NCBI GenBank assembly: GCA_001749745.1
Contig: JWTM01000396.1
Span: 124,001 to 188,000 of the forward strand
Length of the DNA: 64,000 nucleotides
DNA from: Candidatus Marispirochaeta associata
GTDB taxonomy: Bacteria; Spirochaetota; Spirochaetia; JC444; Marispirochaetaceae
Reading direction: 5' to 3'
Positions 17,041 through 26,700 of this stretch are shown here, piece by piece; positions within the stretch are counted from its first letter, which is position 1; every line of letters starts with the position of its first letter. The notes under the pieces were generated by a model. That model was not told the origin of the DNA, did no database searches, and saw only the letters and a program-made list of their open reading frames with translations. A program made the translations under genes and the position numbers.

Positions 17041-17487
17041 ATGAACTTGAGAAAAACTCTCACCCCCGAAGTCATCTCTCTGGGGCTGAAGGCGGAAACG
17101 AAAGAAGAGGCCCTGGAGGAGCTGGTCGATCTCTTAATGAAGAGCGGTAAGGTTTCCGACCGGGAAGCCGCGCTAACGGCTATCCGCGAGCGGGAAGCCA
17201 AGATGTCGACCGGTATACAGCATGGGGTAGCCATCCCACACGGCAAGAGTGCGGCTGTCGAGGAGCTGGTGGCATGTATCGCGGTTAAGCCCGAGGGGAT
17301 CGATTTTGCCGCTCTGGACGGCGAACCGAGTACCATCTTTATCATGACCCTTTCGCCGGTGAATCGTACCGGACCGCATGTACAGTTCCTGGCGGAGATC
17401 AGTCAGCTCCTGCAGACGGCGGAGGCTCGGGAACGTATTCTCAAGGTACAGTCGGCGGAAGAGCTCCTCTCAATCTTCTTACGCTAG
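17041..17487 (+). CDS. ptsN: PTS EIIA domain protein, PtsN (EIIA-Ntr) type
   Basis: This single-domain EIIA of the fructose/nitrogen type is 148 aa. The phosphorylatable His lies in GVAIPHGKS near residue 66, and GPHVQFLAEISQLLQ is the other family signature. In enterobacteria EIIA-Ntr is a phosphorelay output that regulates potassium transport and other processes rather than sugar uptake. Here it is followed after 9 bases by a cation:proton antiporter gene, so a link of the phosphotransferase state to ion balance is likely but inferred. No other PTS components are in the window. Its start is preceded by a promoter but no ribosome-binding site. Confidence 0.88.
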   Translation: MNLRKTLTPEVISLGLKAETKEEALEELVDLLMKSGKVSDREAALTAIREREAKMSTGIQHGVAIPHGKSAAVEELVACIAVKPEGIDFAALDGEPSTIFIMTLSPVNRTGPHVQFLAEISQLLQTAEARERILKVQSAEELLSIFLR

Positions 17488-17496
17488 GGTAGGATC

Positions 17497-19197
17497 ATGC
17501 GAAAAAAGATCATTTTCTCCCTCCTGCTACTGGGAATAATCGTGTTTCAGGCCGGCGCAACCACCGAGGAATCGATGAACCACATCATGACCAGGTTGGT
17601 TCTGCAGCTGGCGGTGGTGATAATCAGCGCCAAGATTCTGGGCTACTTCTTTTCTCATACTCTGAAGCAGCCTAAGGTGCTCGGCGAATTGGCGGCGGGA
17701 ATGCTGATCGGGCCCTATGCGTTGGGGGCGATCTCGCTTCCCCTGCTGCATGGGCCGCTCTTTCCAATCTACGACGGGGCCCTTCCGATTCAGCCTGAGC
17801 TCTACGGCTTTGCGGTCCACGCCTCGATAATTCTGCTCTTCCTCTCCGGTTTGGAGACGGATCTGCCCACCTTTCTCCGTTTTTCCGGGCTGGGTAGCAT
17901 CGTCGGTCTCGGCGGGGTGGTGGTCTCCTTTCTCTTCGGCGATCTTACCGCGGTGTTGCTCTTGCCCCAGGTGGAGAGCTTCATGGATCCCACCGCACTC
18001 TTCTTGGGCACCCTCTCGACGGCCACCTCGGTGGGCATAACCGCCCGGATTCTGTCGGAGAAGCGCAAGATGTCCTCTCCCGAGGGGGTCACGATCCTCG
18101 CCGCGGCGGTATTGGACGATGTGGTGGGTATTATTCTCCTGGCGGTCGTGGTCGGTATCTCCAAGGCCTCCGGCGGAGCGGGTTCCCTCGACTGGGCCCG
18201 GATCGGTCTTATCGCCGCCAAGGCCTTCGGATTCTGGCTGATCTGTACCGTAATCGGGATAGTGATCGCCCCGCGCTTGACCAAGGGGCTCAAGCATTTC
18301 GAGGGTATGGATACCATCGCCGGTATCGCCTTTGGGATCGCGCTGATCCTGGCGGGGCTCTCGGAGACGGTGGGCTTGGCGATGATCATCGGCGCCTATG
18401 TAACCGGGCTCTCTCTCTCGCAAACCGATATCGCCCACGAGATCCGGGAGAATCTTTCCGGCCTCTACTCCTTCTTCGTGCCTATCTTTTTCTGCGTGAT
18501 GGGGATGATGGTCGATTTCGCGTCGCTTATCCCCGTTCTCGGCTTCGGGCTCATCTTCTCTCTGGTGGCAATTGCCGGGAAGATCATCGGCTGCGGGGTT
18601 CCCAGTCTGCTTACCGGCTTCAATCTTCGCGGTGCGTTTCGCGTCGGCGCGGGCATGCTGCCCCGGGGTGAGGTTACCCTGATTGTCGCGGGTATCGGTC
18701 TTTCGTCGGGAGCGATCGGCAAGGATATCTTCGGGGTGGCTATCATGACCCTGTTGGTGGCGAGCATTACCGCACCGCCGCTCCTTATTAAGAGCTTCGA
18801 CGGGGGTACGGGTTATACCCGCCGCCGGGCCGGGGATGAGAAGGAAGAGGACCTGCAGTCCTTCGACCTGGAGTTTCCCAGCCTGCGGGTCACCGATTTT
18901 ATCCGTCAGGAGATGTTGAATGCCTTCAAGAATGAGGAGTTCTTCATTCACCGCATCGACTCATCCCAGGACAGGCTCTATCATATCCGCAAGGATGATA
19001 TCCTTATCACCCTGGCCCAGACCAGCACCCAAATCTCGGTACGGACCTCGCCGAAGTACGAGCAATTCGTCCGTCTGCTGCTTCTGGAGCAGATTTTGGA
19101 GCTACAGGAACTCTTTAAATCGATGGAGAGTATGAAGGATACCGAGCAGATGGGAGCTAATCTCTTGATGGGCCTCTTTGCCGGCGATGAGTCATAG
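17497..19197 (+). CDS. Cation:proton antiporter, CPA2 (KefB/NapA-like) family
   Basis: The 566-aa protein begins with a signal-like segment (MRKKIIFSLLLLGIIVFQAG), followed by about 12 membrane helices. The segments QPKVLGELAAGMLIGPYALG and ILAAAVLDDVVGIILL carry the paired-Asp ion site of CPA2 exchangers. Residues after about 445 form a soluble, charged cytoplasmic tail (DLQSFDLEFPSLRVTDFIRQ and a Leu-rich C-terminal helix) that is not a typical TrkA-N/TrkA-C. It should exchange Na+ or K+ for H+ in the inner membrane. Co-transcription with the EIIA gene suggests the tail or helices could be its target. The 3' end overlaps glnE by 6 bases. Confidence 0.9.
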   Translation: MRKKIIFSLLLLGIIVFQAGATTEESMNHIMTRLVLQLAVVIISAKILGYFFSHTLKQPKVLGELAAGMLIGPYALGAISLPLLHGPLFPIYDGALPIQPELYGFAVHASIILLFLSGLETDLPTFLRFSGLGSIVGLGGVVVSFLFGDLTAVLLLPQVESFMDPTALFLGTLSTATSVGITARILSEKRKMSSPEGVTILAAAVLDDVVGIILLAVVVGISKASGGAGSLDWARIGLIAAKAFGFWLICTVIGIVIAPRLTKGLKHFEGMDTIAGIAFGIALILAGLSETVGLAMIIGAYVTGLSLSQTDIAHEIRENLSGLYSFFVPIFFCVMGMMVDFASLIPVLGFGLIFSLVAIAGKIIGCGVPSLLTGFNLRGAFRVGAGMLPRGEVTLIVAGIGLSSGAIGKDIFGVAIMTLLVASITAPPLLIKSFDGGTGYTRRRAGDEKEEDLQSFDLEFPSLRVTDFIRQEMLNAFKNEEFFIHRIDSSQDRLYHIRKDDILITLAQTSTQISVRTSPKYEQFVRLLLLEQILELQELFKSMESMKDTEQMGANLLMGLFAGDES

Positions 19198-22100
19198 TTC
19201 CCGGTAGCGGCCGAAATACTCGTCCCGTATGCGTAGTACCCGGCGGGTCTCGGTCTCGATCAGGGCGGTAAACTCGCTGCCCGGCAGATTCGCGCAGCGG
19301 CCGGCCAGGATCGCCAGTTTCTCCGGCTCCGTTGGCAAGCTATGGAGCTGTCGATCGTCGTAGAGTTGCAGAAAGTGCTCGGTCCGTCGCAAGAGCCGGT
19401 AGGCCGATTCGAGGGCGTGTCGATCGAGGGGAGTAAGGTATCCGCCCCGCTGCAGCCGCTCGAGGGCATCCAGGCTGGAGGCGCTCAGCAAATCGTCCTT
19501 CTCCGGGGCGTGAATCAGTTGCAGCGCCTGGAGTAGGAACTCAATATCCCTGATTCCTCCCGGACCATTCTTGATCTCCCGCAATCCGCGTTTCACATCC
19601 CGGTTCATCTTTATCGCCGTCTCTCTGTTCTGCAGTACCGCTCCGACGATTTCAGCCGGTGGGCGATCAGTCAAGATCAGCGGGCGGATCTTCTTCTCGA
19701 ACTCCCGGGTCAATTCGGCGGGAGCTGCAATCAGCCTCAGTTTCAAGAGCGCCTGGTGCTCCCAGGGGGAGGCGTGCTTGCGGTAGTACTCCTCAAGTGC
19801 GGGGATGTCTACCGCGAGATTGCCCGATCGGCCGAAGGGGCGCAGCCGGTAGTCGATCCGGTAGCCGGCGCCGAAGGGGGATGGAGACGCCAGGTAGCGG
19901 CGGAGCTGTTCCATGAGTTTTCGACCGGTTTCGGGAGGAAGGTCGGACCTGTGCGCAATGCCTACCAGATCGAGATCGGAGGAGTAATTGAGTTCGTTTC
20001 CCCCGAGTTTCCCGAAGGCCCCGATAGTGTAGGGAGGCTCTCCTTCGCCGCCGGTTTCCTTCCAAGCCCGTTCGAGGGCTACTGTAATCTGCGCTTCGGC
20101 GGTGGCCGATAGCTCGGCGGTGATCTCCTCCAGGGGAGCATGGTAGCAGATGTCGCGGGTACCGATGCGCAGGAGTTCCCTCTTCTTCTGTTCCCTGAGG
20201 GCGGCGATAAACTCATCCTCATTCCGGGCGCTTTCGCTCCGCTCTCTCAATCGTTGCAGGAAAATTTCCGATCTCCAGGCGCGGCCGATTGCATTCGGAT
20301 CGGTAATCTCGGAGAAAAGGCTGCGATTGGCGATCAGGGTGTCGCTCAGGTACTGGCTGCCCGAGAGGAGCTGCATCAATAGGCTGATCCTGGTCGGCTG
20401 GGATAGCATCCGATCGAGCTGGGCGGGAAAGTCCTCGTCCGCCAGGCGTTCCCAGTTGTTCAGGGCCATATCTGGATCGCTCTGGGATGCGAGCTCGTGA
20501 ACCGCCAGGACCGCCACCCGGGCGAAGAGGTCCCTGTCCCCCGCCTTGGCGGCGAGGCTCTCGAAGTTATGTATCCCCCGGTCCGGATTGGCGAAGCCGT
20601 AGCCTGCGAGGATAGCCTGTTTGTCGACATCCTCTCGATCGGGGAAGAGGATCAGATCGGCAATGGTTCCCGAGCCGGCCGACGGAAGGGATTCCCGGCC
20701 GAGGTAGTGCTCGACGAATCCCCGTACTCGAGCGCTCCGTTCGTCGAATTCGGAACGAAGCTGCTCCCGGGGCGAAAGTCCCGGCCGTCCGCGATAGCCC
20801 ATCCTGCGGGCCAAGTGGCTGTATTCGTCGGAATCGACCGGCGGCAGGTAGAGGTCCTTAGCGGATCCCCGGAGCATTCTTAAGGCGTTGATTAAGCGCC
20901 GCAGAAAGCGGTAGGCCCAGACGATCTCCTGGGACTCGTCGCTGCGGATAATGCCCCGCCGGGAGAGTTCGTCTAGCGCACGGTGAATACTGGGGGTGCG
21001 CAGCGCGGGATAGGCGCCGCCGTGAATCGCCTGTAAGATCTGCACGGTATACTCTACATCCACCAGTGCGCCGGATGAGAATTTGGCGTTGATCCGGCCC
21101 GGAAGGCTCTTCTCCTTCAGCTGCTTCTGCCGCAGACTGCGCAGCGATTCCAGATCGAGCGCCGCCGGGGCGTAGATGATCTCGTCGCGCAGCAACTCTA
21201 CTCGGGAACCGAGGGCTTCGCTGCCGGTGAAGGCGCGCAGCCTGACCAGGGCCAGTTTCTCGAAGGAGTGCGCCTGGCTGCGGTAATAATCGGCAAAACG
21301 TTCCAAGCTGCTCGCGTGGGGGCCGGCGCTTCCGTGGGGGCGAAGTCTTAGGTCGATATGGAAGATCCCCTCCTGTTTGGCCGCAATCATCCCGGTTGCC
21401 TCTTTTACCAAGCGGTCGAAGAATTCGCTATTGGGGATCGATTTCGCGCCGTCGGTACGGCCGTTATCGGAGTAGACGCAGAGAAGCTCGATGTCCGATG
21501 CGTATCCCAGGGCCTGGCCGCCGAGTTTACCCAGGCCCAGTACCGCATAGCTCGCTTCGATGCCGGCCACGGTCAGGGGCCTGCCGAAGCGCCTTGTGAG
21601 TTCATCCTCCGCCAGGTTGAACGCCGTGGTCACCACCGCTTCGGCTAAGAGGGTCAGGTTGCGGCTCAACCTGAGGAAATCCTCGCCGGGACGAATAATC
21701 TGTTCCAGGTCGAGTCGGTAGATCTCCTCATCCTTGAACTTGTTGAGCCGTCGCTTGCGGGCCTCGTAGTTCTCCTCTTTGGAGAGGGCGACCTGGAGGC
21801 GGTACTCAAAATCCTCCCGGCTCACCGGCATGCCGAGACTTCCGGCGGACTCTTCCGATGCGCTCAAGAGCGGGAGGATGTTCTCGTACTGGAGCCGGAT
21901 GAACTCCTCCCACAGGAAGTCGCTCATCCCGAGGAGTTTGGCCAGCTCCTTCAGGGTCCGCGGATTCTCGAGCATATCTCGCCAGCGGTCTAGGTCGGCG
22001 GATCGGGAGAGCTCCTCAATCATCGACTCGAAGCGGATGATGGCCGCATAGGGATCGGGCGCTTCTCCCAGAAAGAAGGTGAACTGCTTGGTTAAAAGAA

Positions 22101-22785
22101 TCGAAAACCGCAGCCGATTCAATACCCGCTCCGATTCGAGCCGCTTCCCTTCCTGATCTACCAAGGCTAATCGGTCGCGGATTTTCCCCGCTTCGGTGCT
22201 GATCTCTACCCGTTCGATCGAGAGGCCTAAAAGAGTCACGGCGGTGGCCACGGAGTAGAGGAAGAAGTGGGTATCCTGGGCGGTCAATGCAATCCAGGTA
22301 TAATCCGGATCTTCCCGCTCGATCTCGAGGCGCATCGGCAACAGTACATCGCCGGGAGCGGTTGATCCGCTATCCAGCGCCTCGGCTACCCAATGGTTGA
22401 CCGTTCGCCGGCTGTCGGCTATGGCGGAACCGTTTTTATCCGTCGCAAGGGGCATCAATAGGGTTTTGAGCCGATCGGTAAGCCTTTTTCGGAAACTGGC
22501 GAGGGAGGTCTCGCTATTCAAGCGTCCCGTAAAGCGGTCGAGAATCTTTCTTCCCGACCCGGGGAGAGAGCTGCGTCTCTCCTCCTTTGTCCCTGGTCTG
22601 ACGGTAGCTATCTCGGCGCTGGAGATCTCCACGCCTAAGGATGAGATGGTGCCGCAGAGCAGGGAGAAGATGGACGGAAAATCATAGCTGGCGATAAGGA
22701 TCTCGATCTCCGTCTCTTCGGAAGATATCTCGAGTAGATATGGGCTGTCGATGTTGACTGCCTCTAGAAAGCCTTGGTTGTTCAT
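19192..22785 (-). CDS. glnE: Glutamine synthetase adenylyltransferase/deadenylase with N-terminal tandem ACT domains
   Basis: GlnE adds and removes AMP on GlnA. Two nucleotidyltransferase domains are visible: the first (GLGKLGGQALGYASDIELL, about residues 417-437; deadenylylase side) and the second (GAFGKLGGNELNYSSDLDLV, about 921-941; adenylyltransferase side), each followed by its helical domain. The protein is 1197 aa against about 946 in E. coli. The extra 240 N-terminal residues hold two ACT-like units (about 15-67 and 162-217) that resemble the tandem ACT pair of GlnD: IEILIASYDFPSIFSLLCGT and YTWIALTAQDTHFFLYSVAT. This points to direct amino-acid sensing. The ATG at 22785 has AGAGGT at good spacing; extension to 22869 would run into the glnA terminator. 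Confidence 0.93.
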   Translation of the reverse strand: MNNQGFLEAVNIDSPYLLEISSEETEIEILIASYDFPSIFSLLCGTISSLGVEISSAEIATVRPGTKEERRSSLPGSGRKILDRFTGRLNSETSLASFRKRLTDRLKTLLMPLATDKNGSAIADSRRTVNHWVAEALDSGSTAPGDVLLPMRLEIEREDPDYTWIALTAQDTHFFLYSVATAVTLLGLSIERVEISTEAGKIRDRLALVDQEGKRLESERVLNRLRFSILLTKQFTFFLGEAPDPYAAIIRFESMIEELSRSADLDRWRDMLENPRTLKELAKLLGMSDFLWEEFIRLQYENILPLLSASEESAGSLGMPVSREDFEYRLQVALSKEENYEARKRRLNKFKDEEIYRLDLEQIIRPGEDFLRLSRNLTLLAEAVVTTAFNLAEDELTRRFGRPLTVAGIEASYAVLGLGKLGGQALGYASDIELLCVYSDNGRTDGAKSIPNSEFFDRLVKEATGMIAAKQEGIFHIDLRLRPHGSAGPHASSLERFADYYRSQAHSFEKLALVRLRAFTGSEALGSRVELLRDEIIYAPAALDLESLRSLRQKQLKEKSLPGRINAKFSSGALVDVEYTVQILQAIHGGAYPALRTPSIHRALDELSRRGIIRSDESQEIVWAYRFLRRLINALRMLRGSAKDLYLPPVDSDEYSHLARRMGYRGRPGLSPREQLRSEFDERSARVRGFVEHYLGRESLPSAGSGTIADLILFPDREDVDKQAILAGYGFANPDRGIHNFESLAAKAGDRDLFARVAVLAVHELASQSDPDMALNNWERLADEDFPAQLDRMLSQPTRISLLMQLLSGSQYLSDTLIANRSLFSEITDPNAIGRAWRSEIFLQRLRERSESARNEDEFIAALREQKKRELLRIGTRDICYHAPLEEITAELSATAEAQITVALERAWKETGGEGEPPYTIGAFGKLGGNELNYSSDLDLVGIAHRSDLPPETGRKLMEQLRRYLASPSPFGAGYRIDYRLRPFGRSGNLAVDIPALEEYYRKHASPWEHQALLKLRLIAAPAELTREFEKKIRPLILTDRPPAEIVGAVLQNRETAIKMNRDVKRGLREIKNGPGGIRDIEFLLQALQLIHAPEKDDLLSASSLDALERLQRGGYLTPLDRHALESAYRLLRRTEHFLQLYDDRQLHSLPTEPEKLAILAGRCANLPGSEFTALIETETRRVLRIRDEYFGRYREL

Positions 22786-22828
22786 GCATACCTCTATCAA
22801 GCGAGACAATTCTACCCTGTATTGCTCC

Positions 22829-22865
22829 AAAAAAAGAAGCGCCCCCCGGCGAGGCCGGAAAGCGC
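22829..22865 (-). terminator. Rho-independent terminator of glnA
   Basis: On the minus strand a 12-bp stem (22865-22854 with 22850-22839, three T-G wobbles) and a CTC loop are followed by TTCTTTTTTT. It lies between glnA and glnE, so glnE would be read by read-through or an unseen promoter. Confidence 0.9.
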
Positions 22866-22889
22866 TCAATGTGAGATTCCAGATGAACC

Positions 22890-24314
22890 TTAGATATCGT
22901 AGTAGAGGGCGAACTCCCAGGGGTGAGGACGCAGATCAAGGGCCTTGACCTCATGCTCCATCTTGTAGTCGATCCAGGTGTCGATAACATCCTGGGTGAA
23001 TACATCGCCCCGGAGCAGGAACTCATGGTCGGCCTCGAGGGCTTCCAGAGCGGCCCGCAGGGAACCGGGAGTCTTGGGTACCTTCGCCAGCTCCTCGGGG
23101 GGCAGGTCGTAGATATCCTTGTCCAGGGGTGAACCGGGATCGATTTTGTTGACGATACCGTCGATGGCGGCCATACACATAGCCGAGAAGGCCAGGTAGG
23201 GGTTGCTCGAGGGGTCTGGGCAGCGGAATTCGAAGCGCTTCGCCTTTTCAGAGGCCGAATACATCGGAATCCGAACCGAGGCCGAACGGTTCCGGCTCGA
23301 GTACGCCAGATTGACCGGTGCTTCGAAGCCCGGAACCAGCCGCTTGTAGCTATTGGTCGTCGGGTTGGTGAAAGCCAACAGGGCGGGGGCGTGCTTGAGA
23401 ATACCGCCGATGGCCCACATAGCTTCCTGGCTCATCCCCGCATAACCGTCGCCGGCAAAGAGGTTCTTGCCGTCCTTCCAGAAGGAGAGATGGACGTGCA
23501 TACCCGATCCGTTGTCGTTCCAGAGGGGCTTGGGCATGAAGGTAACCGTCCGATCATACTTCTTGGCGGTGTTCTTGATAATGTACTTGTACTTCAGCAC
23601 ATTGTCGGCCATCTCTACCAGCGGAGCGAAGCGCATGTCGATCTCGCACTGGCCGCCGGTGGCGACCTCGTGGTGCTGTGCTTCGATCGAGATGCCGATC
23701 TTCTGCATCAGGAGCATCATCTCAGAGCGGATGTCCTGCAGGCTGTCGGTAGGGGGAACCGGGAAGTAGCCCTCTTTGTAGCGGGGCTTGTAGGCTAAGT
23801 TGGGGTTCTCCTGACGGCCGGTGTTCCAGCGACCCTCTACCGAGTCGAGATGATAGTACCCTTCGTGTTCGTTCTGGTCGAAACGTACATCGTCGAAGAT
23901 GAAGAACTCCGCTTCGGGTCCGATGAAAACTGTATCGGCAATGCCCGAGGACTGCAGGTAGGCAACGCTCTTGCGAGCGATGTTCCGCGGGTCCTTGGTG
24001 TAGTCCTCGCCGGTTATCGGATCGCAGATGTTACAGGTCATTACCAGGGTGGTGTGCTGGAAAAAAGGATCGATAAATGCGGTTTCCGGTACAGGTTTTA
24101 CCAGCATGTCCGATTCATTGATCGCCTGCCAACCGCGGATACTGGAGCCGTCGAAACCGAGACCTTCGGTAAAGGTATCTTCTTCGATCTCGGCGGCAGG
24201 TACCGAGAAGTGCTGCCAGAGGCCGGGAAAGTCCATGAAGCGCAGGTCGACCACCTCCACCTTCTCCCGCTTCATCAGTTCAAGTACGTCTTTCGGCGTT
24301 TTAATTTCGCTCAT
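22890..24314 (-). CDS. glnA: Glutamine synthetase type I
   Basis: GlnA makes glutamine from glutamate, ammonia and ATP. The 474-aa length and motifs are those of the proteobacterial GSI-beta type: [12 protein letters not shown] near the N-terminus, the metal and ATP-site segments [12 protein letters not shown] and [16 protein letters not shown], and [10 protein letters not shown] near residue 400, which carries the Tyr that GlnE adenylylates. The presence of that Tyr and of glnE just downstream indicates covalent control. GGAGG at proper spacing precedes the ATG. A sigma-54 promoter drives the gene, and a strong terminator ends it. Confidence 0.98.
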   Translation of the reverse strand: MSEIKTPKDVLELMKREKVEVVDLRFMDFPGLWQHFSVPAAEIEEDTFTEGLGFDGSSIRGWQAINESDMLVKPVPETAFIDPFFQHTTLVMTCNICDPITGEDYTKDPRNIARKSVAYLQSSGIADTVFIGPEAEFFIFDDVRFDQNEHEGYYHLDSVEGRWNTGRQENPNLAYKPRYKEGYFPVPPTDSLQDIRSEMMLLMQKIGISIEAQHHEVATGGQCEIDMRFAPLVEMADNVLKYKYIIKNTAKKYDRTVTFMPKPLWNDNGSGMHVHLSFWKDGKNLFAGDGYAGMSQEAMWAIGGILKHAPALLAFTNPTTNSYKRLVPGFEAPVNLAYSSRNRSASVRIPMYSASEKAKRFEFRCPDPSSNPYLAFSAMCMAAIDGIVNKIDPGSPLDKDIYDLPPEELAKVPKTPGSLRAALEALEADHEFLLRGDVFTQDVIDTWIDYKMEHEVKALDLRPHPWEFALYYDI

Positions 24315-24354
24315 ACAAATTCCTCCAATGGGGGTCTATTCCTACTATATTATT

Positions 24355-24371
24355 TGCAAGGAGCGTGCCAA
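24355..24371 (-). promoter_or_regulatory. Sigma-54 (RpoN) promoter of glnA
   Basis: The minus strand reads TTGGCACGCTCCTTGCA: the -24 TGGCACG and -12 TTGCA with exactly 10 bases between GG and GC. It matches the consensus at every conserved base. The predicted leader is about 28 nt with a GGAGG site. No clear NtrC-type enhancer was seen by eye upstream. Confidence 0.88.
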
Positions 24372-24451
24372 AAAACATAAGTGTTTGCTATGAATAGGTT
24401 TGTTAAGCAGGAGGGTCGGGGGCTTGAAGGATAAGCATACGAAAATGTAGG

Positions 24452-24490
24452 AATAAAAAGCCGGACGTACCAATAGGTAGCGCCCGGCTT
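24452..24490 (-). terminator. Rho-independent terminator of glnN
   Basis: The minus strand AAGCCGG (24490-24484) pairs with CCGGCTT (24464-24458), with an inner ACC/GGT pairing, followed by TTTTTATT. It separates glnN from the glnA promoter. Confidence 0.8.
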
Positions 24491-24543
24491 AAAGAGCCTC
24501 ACATCTGTCAGTGGTCCACCGAATGGAAGCTCTCTCGTCCGTC

Positions 24544-26670
24544 CTATAGACGGAAGAGCAGCTCCTCGTAACTGGGGAAGGGCCAATCCTGTTTCGGCAC
24601 GAGGGCCTCGAGGGCGTCTACTGCATTGCGAACATCATCCATGGCCGGCAGGACCGCCTCGCGGTAGAGTATGGCGCAAGGGTGCACATCCTCTTCGGCG
24701 GCGGCATGACTCAAGGCGAGGGCCAACTGATCGGCGGCATTCTTCAGCGCAGTCAGCTGACTGTTCAGCTCGCCTAACAGGGCTTTATGGGCGCCCAGAT
24801 CGAGTCCGGGATCGGCGCTGGCCATGGAGACCAGGGATGAGGCCATCTGCCCGGCATAGAGGAGCGCCGCCGGGTATACCTGACTTCTTGCCATTTCCAG
24901 GGCGATGCTGCCCTCGATATTAATCTGTTTGGCGTACTTCTCCAGATAGATCTCGCAGCGGGAGTGGAGCTCCTCCTCCAGGAAGACCTTATGGCGGGTG
25001 AAGAGGTTAATCGAATCGGTTCCGACCAGTTGAGGAATCGCCTCCACCGTAGAGCTGAAGTTCGGCAGACCCCGCTTCTCCGCCTCGGCGAGCCACTCCT
25101 CGGCGTAACCGTTGCCGTTGAATACCACCCGGCGGTGAGCGGCGTAGCTCTCGGCGATCAAGCTGGGAACCAGGGCCATCGGATCATCCGCGGCCTCCAG
25201 CCGATCGGCGAGACGGGAGAGAATCTCGGCCATGGCGGTGTTGAGGACCACATTGGGACCGGCCACCGACTCTGATGAGGGAACCATCCGGAATTCGAAC
25301 TTGTTGCCCGTAAAGGCGAAGGGGGAGGTCCGGTTGCGGTCGGTTAGATCCTTGGGAAGCTTAGGCAAGCTGGCGACGCCGACCTCGAGCCGGGCCGCAG
25401 CTTCGGTAGCCTTCTTCTCGCCTCCTTCGGCAATCTCCTCCAGAATCTCGGTCAGCTGATCGCCTAAGAAGATGGAGACGATCGCCGGGGGCGCCTCGTT
25501 GGCTCCCAGACGGTGATCGTTGCCGGCATTGGCGGCGGACATGCGCAGGATCGGTGCATACTCGTCCACCGCGCTTATCGCGGCGGCCAGGAAGAGCAGG
25601 AAGCGGGCGTTCTGCCGGGGATCGTCCCCCGGTTCGAGCAGGTTGATCCCGTCGTCGGTGGCCATGGACCAGTTATTGTGCTTGCCCGAGCCGTTCACCC
25701 CGGCAAAGGGCTTCTCGTGGAGCAGGGCAACCAGGTCGTGCCGCAGGGCCACCTTCTGCAGGGTCTCCATGACCAGCTGATTGGTGTCGGTGGCCACGTT
25801 GGAGGTATCGAAGATGGTGGCGATCTCGAACTGATTCGGGGCGACCTCGTTGTGTTGGGTCTTGGCGGAGATCCCCAGCTTCCATAACTCCTGATTCAAC
25901 TCCCGCATGAAAGCCGATACCCGCTCCTTCAGGGCGCCGAAGTAGTGGTCGTCCAGCTCCTGTCCCTTGGCCGGCAGTCGGCCGAAGACGGTACGGCCGG
26001 TGAGCATCAGATCCGATCGGAGGTCGCAGTAGCATTTGTCCACCAGGAAATACTCCTGCTCCGCCCCGACGGTGGTGATCACCCTCTTGCTGCTCTCGTT
26101 CCCCAAGACCTTCAGAACCCGCATCGCCTGGCGGCTCAGGGTCTCCATGGAGCGCAGCAGGGGCACCTTCTTATCCAGGGCTTGTCCGTTATATGAGACG
26201 AAGGCCGTGGGGATATAGAGGGTTACGCCGGTGCTGTCCTCCTTCAAGAAGGCGGGAGAGGTTGTGTCCCAGGCGGTATAACCCCGGGCCTCGAAGGTCG
26301 CCCGTAAGCCCCCGGATGGGAAACTCGAGGCATCCGGTTCGCCCATAATGAGCTCCTTGCCCGAGAACTCCATCATCACCTTGCCGTCCGAGGTGGGCGC
26401 AATGAATGCGTCGTGCTTCTCTGCGGTTAACCCGGTAAGGGGTTGGAACCAGTGGGTGTAGTGGGTCGCGCCCCGTTCAATGGCCCAATCCTTCATCGCG
26501 TTGGCGACCACCTCGGCCACCTCCAGGGTCAGTTCGGCGTCTCCCGCCTGGACCCGTTTCAGGGCTTTATAGATACTTTTGGGAAGGCGCTCTTTCATTA
26601 CCGATTCATTGAAGGAATTGACACCGTAGAGTTCGGTAAGGGGGGTATTGGAATAATCGGGAAAGGCCAT
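24544..26670 (-). CDS. glnN: Glutamine synthetase type III
   Basis: The 708-aa GSIII protein is much longer than GSI and not known to be adenylylated. Recognition rests on HYTHWFQPLTGLTAEKHDAF, ELIMGEPDASSFPSGG, EYFLVDKCY, NGSGKHNNWSMATD and the ATP-site region RNRTSPFAFTGNKFEFRM. GSIII is common in Bacteroidetes, cyanobacteria and some spirochaetes, often as a nitrogen-starvation or backup enzyme. AGGAG precedes the ATG. A sigma-70-type promoter and a separate terminator make it an independent unit from the sigma-54-driven glnA, so the two synthetases can respond to different signals. Confidence 0.96.
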   Translation of the reverse strand: MAFPDYSNTPLTELYGVNSFNESVMKERLPKSIYKALKRVQAGDAELTLEVAEVVANAMKDWAIERGATHYTHWFQPLTGLTAEKHDAFIAPTSDGKVMMEFSGKELIMGEPDASSFPSGGLRATFEARGYTAWDTTSPAFLKEDSTGVTLYIPTAFVSYNGQALDKKVPLLRSMETLSRQAMRVLKVLGNESSKRVITTVGAEQEYFLVDKCYCDLRSDLMLTGRTVFGRLPAKGQELDDHYFGALKERVSAFMRELNQELWKLGISAKTQHNEVAPNQFEIATIFDTSNVATDTNQLVMETLQKVALRHDLVALLHEKPFAGVNGSGKHNNWSMATDDGINLLEPGDDPRQNARFLLFLAAAISAVDEYAPILRMSAANAGNDHRLGANEAPPAIVSIFLGDQLTEILEEIAEGGEKKATEAAARLEVGVASLPKLPKDLTDRNRTSPFAFTGNKFEFRMVPSSESVAGPNVVLNTAMAEILSRLADRLEAADDPMALVPSLIAESYAAHRRVVFNGNGYAEEWLAEAEKRGLPNFSSTVEAIPQLVGTDSINLFTRHKVFLEEELHSRCEIYLEKYAKQINIEGSIALEMARSQVYPAALLYAGQMASSLVSMASADPGLDLGAHKALLGELNSQLTALKNAADQLALALSHAAAEEDVHPCAILYREAVLPAMDDVRNAVDALEALVPKQDWPFPSYEELLFRL

Positions 26671-26700
26671 TGAATCTCCTAAATGAGTAAAATTTGTATT

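Noticed and set aside
17527..18951. Minus-strand open frame of 474 codons opposite the antiporter gene
   Set aside because: Its composition (His/Gln/Asp/Gly-rich, no domains) is that of an antisense shadow of a GC-rich membrane-protein gene.
24458..24490. NtrC enhancer dyad (TACC-N4-GGTA) upstream of the glnA sigma-54 promoter
   Set aside because: The dyad is the inner stem of the glnN terminator and does not fit the GCACC-N5-GGTGC consensus.
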